From: Salvia splendens
Lineage: Eukaryota > Streptophyta > Magnoliopsida > Lamiales > Lamiaceae
Assembly (NCBI RefSeq): GCF_004379255.2
Contig: NC_056032.1
Location: 27,811,322-27,875,321, forward strand
Length of the DNA stretch: 64,000 nt
Reading direction: 5' to 3'
The notes beneath the pieces are model-generated. The model did no database searches, was not told the DNA's origin, and worked only from the letters and a program-made list of their open reading frames with translations. Positions 57,157-64,000 of this stretch are shown here, piece after piece; position 1 is the first letter of the stretch, and each line of letters begins with the position of its first letter. The translations under genes and the position numbers were made by a program.

Positions 57157-59080
57157 TTATTTTGTGACTTGATCAAGGGCGCTGGATTCAAAGCTTCCGT
57201 TATGACTGGGTCTGGGTGCTGGAAAACTCGCAGATGAGCTTTGATAAACCCCTTCTGATTTCAGAGCGACTACATTGACATTCTCTCGCCCAATAGGTGG
57301 CTGCACTATAGCCGAAATCTTCCCTTCATTTCCCCTCAGTTTGCCTAGTGACATGGCGACCTGAGATAACTGCTTTGTAAGCATATCGAGTGCAGCCGTC
57401 TGTTCCTTCTGGGCTTCTTGTATTTCTCGCATTGCATCATGGGGCTGATGCTGGATCATCACATCCCCTGGACCTTCATTTTGCTGCTTGTTATATCTTT
57501 GATAAAAACGACCTCCTCCATGGCCTTGCTGATAGTAGCCGGAAGGTCCATACTGCTCTGGTTGGTTCTGGGGAAAGTGATTCTGTTGGTTTCCTTGGGT
57601 TTGTTGGTTTCCTCTTTGGTGCTGCGGGACATAACTCGCCATTTGATTATTCGGCTGTCTTCCCTGGTTGCTAAACTGAGGGACTTGGTGTTGGTACCCC
57701 CCATTCTCCTTCCTGTTGTCGGCTTGACAAGTTAGACTGTCCTCCACTTGACCAATTCCCTTGAGGTCCACTTGACAACCCTGCCTGACCTCCCTGCATT
57801 CTTTTTCCTCCAGTATTTGGCCTATCCTGGATTCGAGCAGGCCAGTTAGGCTGCCCGTCAGAGGGTTGCATCTGTTGTGTCAAGGGTGGTTGGCTTTGAT
57901 TCTGATTGGTCCACCTAAAGTTTAGGTGGTCCCTCCATGGAGCATCTCTCTGCTTCCCCTGGATCCAGTTGCCATTTGCGTTCCAGTGGCCAATGGCATT
58001 CACTTGGGCCTGAGGTTCTACCTCATGGGGGAATTCGTAGTAATAATAATGATGTTCTTCTGGTGGGGAGGGTTGCGGTACATATTGTGTCTCCCTTGGT
58101 GCAGGTGGTGGTGGCGGCCTGGCCTTCTCCACTGCTTCCAACAGCTTTTTCTCTATTTGCTCGAATCGAGACTCCAATTTTTCATTGTTGCGCGCCTCTG
58201 CTGCGTGCAAAACTCCTCTCCTATACTGCCCTCGAGATGTCTCGTACGACCGCTTGGCCTCGATCAGCCTCTCCAGTATATTCTTGGCTTGGCTAAATAC
58301 GGTTTTCGAGAAATCCCCTTGAGCTGCGAGGTTGAGGTCGTTCTTGCTGTCTACTGTGAGTCCGCCATAAAAGATCGAGTAGATCTCTCGCTCCCCCGGC
58401 TTGTGGTTAGGGCATGCTTGAAGCAGCCCTTGGAATCTGTCCCAGTACTAGCCGAGGGGCTCTTCGTACTCCTGTCTGGCTTCTGTAATCTCCATTTTCA
58501 GGGCACTCGTCTTCGATGCTGGAATGAAACGATCGAGAAATATCATGCGGTACTCGGCCCATGTTTTGATGGACCCTTCTGGCAGTCTCGACAACCATAC
58601 TCCAGCTTCGCCCTTCAAAACGAAAGGGATGGTCTTCAGCCTATAATCCTCAGATGTAGATCCAGCCGGTACAGGCTGGATATCACAGTATCGGTAAAAT
58701 TTCTCTAAAAAGGCGTACTGACATTCCTTTGAAAGGCCGTAAAAGTGGGATAAAACGGCCAGCACTCCTGACTTGATCGCAATGGTCCGCATCCCAGGAG
58801 TAGCAGCAATGGCATGTGTGGGCTCCTTCTCATCATGAGCGTGCAGAGAACCGATTCCAGAATCGTTGTCGACGAGGTACATCTCTGCTTCTGTTCGTTA
58901 TGGTGGTGGTGGTTGTGTGTTCTGTTCAGCGGCTGCTGCTGCTTCTAATGCTGCTTTGTAACGAGTGGTGACAACGCCGACTTCCTGGACTCTCGAATGA
59001 GCGTTAGCGCCTCTGTATATAAGAGGGTGATTCCAGTGGCCGCTACGGTGGTACCTTCTCATCAACAGCAGGAAAAACAA
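57157..59080 (-). pseudogene. Element III gag (Athila type)
   Basis: A likely ATG near 59062 begins MRRYHRSGHW. After a stop at 58898-58900 the capsid part follows: FLEKFYRYCDIQ, LKTIPFVLKGEAGVWLSRLPEGSI, WAEYRMIFLDRFIPASKT and EITEARQEYEEPLG, the Athila gag core (retrotransposon gag family). A TAG near 58448 stands in the usual Y..F..LL.ACP segment. Then come a linker (RGQYRRG, ARPPPPPAP), a Gln/Asn/Pro-rich tail and AMREIQEAQKEQTAALDMLTKQLSQVAMSLG. The frame changes near 57700. No zinc knuckle is present, as usual for Athila. Confidence 0.8.
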
Positions 59081-59149
59081 ATGAGAAAAGAGAAAAATAA
59101 AATTATATACACCTACGCACTACGCACAAACATAAAATAACACCATGCT

Positions 59150-59167
59150 TCCCCGGCAACGACGCCA
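59150..59167 (-). promoter_or_regulatory. Primer-binding site of element III
   Basis: TGGCGTCGTTGCCGGGGA on the minus strand, 2 nt after the 5' LTR end at 59170. It is a tRNA-Asp type site with one change from the canonical form. Confidence 0.9.
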
Positions 59168-59169
59168 TT

Positions 59170-60320
59170 TGGAAGGCCTCGAGAGGGACGCGAATTCGGA
59201 CCAAGTTATATTGAAGATAACCGAACCGATTGGATCAGTTAGCAAATGTCGTTGCCACTTGATCGATGCAAACTCGCTCTCACTCGTTTCCTACCAACGT
59301 AATTTGTAAACTCCCAATTTTGCACTATTTTAACAGTAAAGCGGCAAGTTCGGGGTCGATCCCACAGAGAAGTTGGTGTATCAAGTGTGTGAATAGTGAA
59401 CAGGGGTTGGCTAGTGCCACGCTTTAACTTGGGAGTTTTTAACTACTGATTTTACTCTAGGCAGGATTAAACTTGCTAACTTGATCAAGGTAACTTTAAC
59501 TACTGGGTCAAGTGCATCATAACGAAACTGAAACTAAAGCAGTAAATGCGAGGATGAAAACGAAAACAACTTTGATTAAACTAGAACAGTACAGCGTGAA
59601 ATTTAAACTAAGCTAGCACTTCGGAAAATAAGAAAGCAAATAAACCGAGAAGATCCTCGACGGGAAACTTAAGAATACGCCGACAGATAACAAGTATTCT
59701 GCAGCGCTTCTTCAATCGCCCTCTCTAACTAAGCAACACTTTATCTAAGCTAAGCTAAGCTATCTAGAAAACTGGACTAAGCTAGAGAACTGAACTAAGC
59801 TAAACTAACACGGAAAGTAAATGATCCCCCCGTCCTTGTTGTGGCACATCCTCCATTTATAGACGCAACACGACCTCCAGCTGGATAACGATCTTGACAG
59901 AGAATATTCACTCACGCTGAGAATGAGCGACTCATTGATTGCCACGTGCTTTCGTTCTAGAATGACGACGCTTTTTCTGTAACAGATTTATGACTCAGCT
60001 CGTCCTTGCGTCTCATATGTAGGCACGTGTCCCCTTCTAGAACGTCGTCCTTGATATCAGAACGGTGTGCCACATCCAGCTCATTTCCCCACGTGTTCTT
60101 CTTCTAGAAGCCAGCGGTCCCCTCCTAACTGCTTGATCTCCCCCTTTGATCAACTCCCCCGATATCCGGCCATTTTCGCCTTTTGTACTCACTTGATCAG
60201 TTTGGCCTTGTTGCCTTAGTCAAGCGGCATTCCTGCACATTTAACACTTGTTTTGCGCGATAAACCGATCATGTAGCGTACATTTTACCCTTAAACCGAT
60301 GCATGAAATGAGCCTTATCA
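59170..60320 (-). repeat. 5' LTR of element III
   Basis: 1,151 bp, TGATAAGGCTCATTTCATG at 60320 to CCTTCCA at 59170. The minus-strand TATA GTCTATAAATGG is at 59853-59864. Confidence 0.92.
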
Positions 60321-60325
60321 GAGGC

Positions 60326-60996
60326 CAATAACGTCAACTTGGGGATACCCTTAATCAATAGGGTTGAACAAAATGCCTTCACGGGAAGAGACACAGGATG
60401 TATATCAACATGTCACTAAGTTCGTGGAAATAGCTAATACAACCAAGATCAACGGTGTTTATGATGATATTGTACGGGTAAGACTTTTTCCATTTTCCTT
60501 AACTGATGCTGTTATAGAATGGTATGATTGTCTACCTTCAGATAAAACCACCAATTGGAAGTTTTTAGTGGTACTCTTCCTCGACAAGTACTACCTGTCT
60601 GGCACCATCCTAAAGCTGAAGTGTGAGATCTTTCAATTCATGCAAGGATACGATGAACCTATATATGAAGCTCTCGCACGTTTCAAAGCTCTTCTTCACA
60701 AATGCACAAACCATGGTTTTGGAATAGACCATCAGGTAGGAATCCTTTATAATGGGTTTAACGAAAAAAAATTTAGTTTGTTGGATTCAGGGACGAATGG
60801 GGGATTCTTTAAGAAAGGAGGAGTTGCCGCTATGGAGGTGATAGAGAAATTAGCCACCAACAGTCGGGGTATGTCCAAGGAAAAGCATAAAACCGAAAGG
60901 GTAGATGCAGTGAAGAGACCATGTGGGAATGAAAAATCTCAGGAATTGGCATGCATCAGAGCAAGACTTGAAAAATTAGAAGCTCCAAGCAAATAA
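60326..60996 (+). CDS. Outer Athila-like gag, main part
   Basis: Continuing from 50224, it reads NNVNLGIPLINRVEQNAFTG and then the Athila gag core: DVYQHVTKFVEIANTTKING, VRLFPFSLTDAVIEWYDCLP, TTNWKFLVVLFLDKYYL, LKCEIFQFMQGYDEPIYEA and RFKALLHKCTNHGF. The region continues QVGILYNGFN, matching the usual Q...FY.GL block. A short extra Lys-rich segment and AMEVIEKLA complete it before a TAA at 60994-60996. Apart from the element III insertion this frame is open. It would form the capsid of the particle. Confidence 0.8.
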
Positions 60997-61009
60997 GGGA
61001 ATGGCATCA

Positions 61010-61655
61010 GAGATTTCAAATATGTCCAAAATGGGGGTGATCCCAACAGGCTTTATAATAATAATTATCGCCCTAGTTAGGGGGTGGTAGTTTTAATAAT
61101 GGAAATCACCCACAGCCAAATGTATCACATGCTAATAATCACAATTTTTTCCAATCTCCTACAAGGTTCAATGTAAGCAACGAGAAAGGAGTGGAGCCAC
61201 TTACCAAGGAAGACAAATTTAAGGCTAGCATCCAAAAGATCTTGGAGGTAATGGATCATGTTCAGAAGAAGACAAAGGAGGAGAAAGCTAAGGTTGCTGC
61301 CAAGGCACCCAACATCAAACAAAATTGAGATGCAAATAAGTCACTATCCGAAGCAAGTACCTCGGGCATGAAATCCGATGGCTGTGCGCAGCCCAGTGGG
61401 CTGCTAGAGCAAAGTCAGCGGACCGCTGAGAAAGAGTCAACGCCTGATCAGCTTGTGCGACACAATGGAATCATCCTGCCCTTCCAACCCAAAAAGAAGT
61501 TCACACTTGAAGAGCAATTTCGACAGTTCTTAAATATGTTCTGTAAATGTCATACTAACCTCGCTCTTGTTGATGCATTGCAGGAAATACCTAGGTACAC
61601 CAAGCTCTTGAGAGAGGCGGTGATGAAGAAGCAAAAGCTCAGAAATCTGATCTAA
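61010..61655 (+). pseudogene. Outer Athila-like gag tail and pre-protease spacer
   Basis: 61010-61330 reads in broken frames PNRLYNNNYRP and NVSNEKGVEPLTKEDKFKASIQKILEVM, the Asn-rich tail of Athila gag. Frame 61368-61655 has LPFQPKKKFTLEEQFRQFLNMFCKCHTNLALVDALQEIP and LREAVMKKQKL, matching the usual P.P...K...EQF.KFLE..K..H.NIP...AL..MP segment before the protease. Two copies of the palindrome motif (61392-61405 and 61416-61430) lie inside it. Confidence 0.7.
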
Positions 61656-61734
61656 AGCTACCTCTTCACTGTAGTGAAATCATCCAAAAGCAAAGGACTG
61701 TCAAGTAGAGGGATACTGGCCAATTCATCATTCG

Positions 61735-62196
61735 TTGTTCCATTGGGAATGGTAAGGTAGACAAGTCTCTTTGTGATCTTGGAGCCAGCGTTAACATAAT
61801 GCCATTGGAATACTACGAGAAGCTCAACATTGGGCCACTCAAATCCACAGATGTTTGCTTAAGGATGGCGGACAATACTGCAACAAAGGCGATAGGGGTG
61901 ATCGAGGACGTATTGGTAAAGGTTGATGATTTATATTCCCTGCCGATTTCTTTGTTCTAGACATGAAAGTTGATAAACAAGTTCCTCTAATCTTAGGCAG
62001 AAACTTTCTAGCCACATGCAAAGCTCTTATTGATGTAGGTGGAGGAGAAATCACAATAAGTGACCATGAAGGAAAGTCGACTTACTACATCGAGAGCGGG
62101 ATGCTTAAGTATGAAGAGGCGCAACAAGCTAAGATAGAGCATGAATGCAGGGTGGTCATGATGACCGACATGTCGAAGCCTTATAGGCCCCTATAA
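61735..62196 (+). pseudogene. Outer Athila-like aspartic protease, frameshifted
   Basis: GNGKVDKSLCDLGASVNIMPLEYYEKLN carries the DLGAS active site. LRMADNTATKAIGVIEDVLVKVDD follows, then a one-base shift near 61933 moves to FPADFFVLDMKVDKQVPLILGRNFLATCKALIDV, including the second conserved LGRNFL block, and ends GGGEITI. The upstream piece around 61660-61740 is also out of frame. Confidence 0.8.
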
Positions 62197-62213
62197 GGGG
62201 AAGATTTTCCTAA

Positions 62214-62479
62214 CCCTTCTATTTTCATTGTTAATACTTTACCTCAAGCTCCTAAAAAAGAGCAAGCCTAAGTTAACTAAGGCTCCCTTGCAGAAAAAAC
62301 CCAATAAAAAGAAGAAGACTCCACCTCTAGTCGACCCTGAAGTTCATGTCATCAAAACCGCCAATGGGAAATACAAATGGTGGAAGAAAGTTCTCAACAA
62401 GTTAGTCCCATTCGCGGTGGCAAAGACTAAGAGTGTTGGTACAAAGGCATCCCAAAGGAATCCCCACAATGAGGTATAA
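62214..62479 (+). CDS. Lys-rich C-terminal tail after the outer protease
   Basis: An open frame of 83 codons: KKSKPKLTKAPLQKKPNKKKK then NGKYKWWKKVLNKLVPFAVAKTKS. It follows protease directly, where RT should begin. It may be the C-terminal tail of pol joined to protease by loss of RT, RNase H and integrase. No domain is recognised. Confidence 0.45.
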
Positions 62480-63633
62480 CTCATGAACTTCAAAGAACAT
62501 CAAGCTAAAGACTGAAAACAAGCGCTTGTTGGGAGGCAACCCAACCATTTATTTTAAGCTTTTAAGTTATTTTTTAGTTTAATTTTGTTTTTGTGTAAAT
62601 TGAAAATTTTCGCAGGTTCTGGACTCCGACCAATGACCGCTGGCCATACACTGGAACAGTTCTGACTTCATCCCAGCGACCGCTGAAGACGTCCAGCAGC
62701 CCACAACCACATTCCAGCCGCAATGTTTTGAATTTTTGTCCCGTCAAGCCACTACGCAAAAAAATTCAAGGTATGTTTTCTTTTTAGTAGTTTACTCACG
62801 CCCCTTTCGACTCTTTTTACACTTTTTTATAAATAAGTTTGGGGGATGAAGTGGTGGACCGTGAGTTTAGGATTTTTGTTTTAGTTTCTAGTTTAAGTTT
62901 TTGTTTTAAAAAAACGAAGGTGAATCCATGTCATGAGCATAGCATGAAGAACTTAGAAACACGCATGTTTAGGGACACATTAGACCGAGTTGCCAATGAT
63001 ATGAAGTTCTTTTCATCTTTGATTAAGTATGGCTTGACATTTTGATATGATGGTTTGGTGAAAAGGTGCATAATTAGTGAATTGCTTGTTTGTCTTGAAT
63101 CATGCTTATACCTTGTGAGATTTGAGCCTAATTTCTTTCTTGTGTGATTTATCTGCATTCATGTATATATTTCTTGAACTTGCTCCTAGTCTGCCTAAGT
63201 TTACATAGTGTTTAAGTTGATTTAGGAGGATGTTAGGCCATCTTTTCTTAGCTATTTTTATATCCAAATTTTCGACTCTTAAATTTTTCAAATTTTTCCC
63301 TTTGGAGCCAATTTTTGAGCCTTTAAGCCTTTTCTTTGAAAGCCAAATAAATGGGGACAATTTATTGGGGTAGTATAGTTTTTATTTGATCTTTTGTAAA
63401 GGAATTGGAGAAATAAGGGGAAATTATGAAAAGTGAAAAGTAGTGTGCTTAATGTTATAAAAGTGCAAGTTGTGAAATAAAAAAAATTCAAAAGTGTGCT
63501 TGATTTGTAAAGGATGCCTATGTATAAAACAAAAATAAAAAGAAAGGTTGTGTGGACAAAAGTGTGCTTGATCTTACTTTTGTTTCTTTATTGTTTTGTT
63601 CGAGGACAAACAAAAATGTAAGTTTGGGGGAGT
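62480..63633 (+). other. Outer Athila-like 3' non-coding region and polypurine tract
   Basis: Near 62521-62547 the sequence GCGCTTGTTGGGAGGCAACC matches a hallmark found after pol in Athila elements. Palindrome motifs occur at 62631-62643 and 62672-62688. The rest, with many AAGTGTGCTTGAT-type words near 63440-63580, is non-coding. The tract GTTTGGGGGAGT ends at 63633 next to the 3' LTR. Confidence 0.7.
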
Positions 63634-64000
63634 TGATACGCTCGAATTTTGCACTATTTTAAGGCCTTTATTTGGTCCGTTTTTAATGTCAAAATCACAT
63701 TTCATGTCCATATTTTGTATATTTTATCCATTTTGGTATTTTGACGTGTTTTGTGAGAAATGTGCAAAATAGAGCTGAAAAAGGGCATGAAAACGTCAAA
63801 TTCTGGAAGCTGGAACTGAAGTGCAACCCAGCGGCCCACTGGACACAATGCATTGATCGCTGGAAACGAGTCCACAGAGTTCTGGAGCTGTCCAGCGGTC
63901 GCTGGGACCTCTGGACCTATGCCAGTGGCCGATCAGGGTGTGCTACATACCATTTTCTTCGTCATTGAAAGAGCTTCGCTCCGGTACCAAGATCATCTCA
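63634..64000 (+). repeat. 3' LTR of the outer Athila-like element, incomplete
   Basis: It starts TGATACGCTCG and matches the 5' LTR from 16835 for the whole visible length. Motif copies CCCAGCGGCCCACTGG (63827-63842) and CCAGCGGTCGCTGG (63892-63905) are in the same places as in the 5' LTR. The LTR runs off the window. Confidence 0.92.

Larger units (their letters stand above)
50225..60320 (-). mobile_element. Athila-type Ty3 element with extra downstream ORF (element III), TSD GAGGC
   Basis: Flanked by GAGGC at 50220-50224 and 60321-60325. LTRs of 1.15 kb (59170-60320 is 5' on the minus strand; 50225-51374 is 3') start TGATAAGGC and end CCTTCCA. A tRNA-Asp type PBS is at 59150-59167. Minus-strand order: gag (57157-59080), protease (56659-57114), a short RT relic (55785-56162), then a further coding region (52750-55133) between pol and the 3' LTR. 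Most of RT, RNase H and integrase are deleted. Confidence 0.9.
16835..64000 (+). mobile_element. Outer Athila-like Ty3 element, gag-protease only, continues past the window
   Basis: The 5' LTR starts TGATATGCTCGG at 16835 and ends AGTGCATCA at 49880, split by a LINE. A tRNA-Asp type PBS follows at 49887. The internal region holds gag (split by element III), a gag tail, a spacer, an aspartic protease and a basic tail, then a non-coding 3' region, a purine-rich tract (TTTGGGGGAG) and the 3' LTR from 63634. There is no RT, RNase H or integrase between protease and LTR, so the element would need an autonomous partner. The 3' LTR end and TSD lie outside the window; ACCCT precedes the 5' LTR. Confidence 0.85.

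Noticed and set aside
57926..58708. 260-codon plus-strand frame
   Set aside because: Antisense to the element III gag, which has clear family motifs on the minus strand.
1..64000. CRISPR arrays, tRNA or rRNA genes, bacterial-type operons
   Set aside because: No regularly spaced identical repeats and no full tRNA or rRNA sequence were seen; tRNA-like words are only primer sites or the SINE promoter.

Overview
This is nuclear DNA from a flowering plant, very probably a eudicot, made almost entirely of transposable elements. The evidence is the element mix: a Tekay/Del-type Ty3 chromovirus with long LTRs and a chromodomain remnant, Athila-type Ty3 elements with tRNA-Asp primer sites, a plant L1-type LINE carrying a C-terminal RNase H, a tRNA-type SINE, a Ty1/copia RT remnant and many MITEs with CTCCCTCCGTC ends and TA target sites. 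I cannot name the species. I see no tRNA or rRNA gene, no CRISPR array and no bacterial-style operon.

Left part (1-16834): an old, AT-rich patchwork. It holds the end of a Tekay LTR (1-730), a LINE RNase H remnant (796-1452), a TRIM-like element (1472-1914), a truncated Athila-like LTR rich in a 13-14 bp palindrome (1914-3197), a TIR element (4350-5079), a second TRIM with an initiator-Met-type primer site (5221-5725), a short gene for a secreted cysteine-rich peptide interrupted by one in-frame stop (7035-7325), several MITEs, a copia remnant (10640-11390), and a solo Athila-like LTR (11790-15219) that sits in a MITE and carries another solo LTR, another MITE and a SINE.

Right part (16835 to beyond 64000): one nested stack, resolved by target-site duplications (TSDs). 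The outermost layer is an Athila-like element encoding only gag and protease, with its 5' LTR at 16835 and its 3' LTR starting at 63634. A full-length LINE (18573-49828, minus strand, 18-bp TSD) sits in its 5' LTR. Two Ty3 elements sit in the LINE ORF1: a gag-only element (23314-28050, TSD CTTTC) and a larger Tekay element (29153-48997, minus, TSD AGTAC). The Tekay pol gene is split by a copia-like LTR element without recognisable coding capacity (35011-42550, minus, TSD AGATA). Separately, the outer gag gene is split by a second Athila element (50225-60320, minus, TSD GAGGC) that carries an extra ORF downstream of pol. Removing each insertion with one TSD copy rejoins the interrupted reading frame or motif at the junctions I checked.

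None of the elements looks autonomous now: each has stops, frameshifts or large deletions. The least expected signals are the repeated palindrome in the Athila-like LTR family, the two gag-retaining elements that have lost pol, the GC-rich repeat island inside the copia-like element, paired hairpins near the end of the second Athila element, the 1-nt spacing between ORF1 stop and ORF2 start in the LINE, and the small cysteine-rich gene whose TATA box abuts a MITE.
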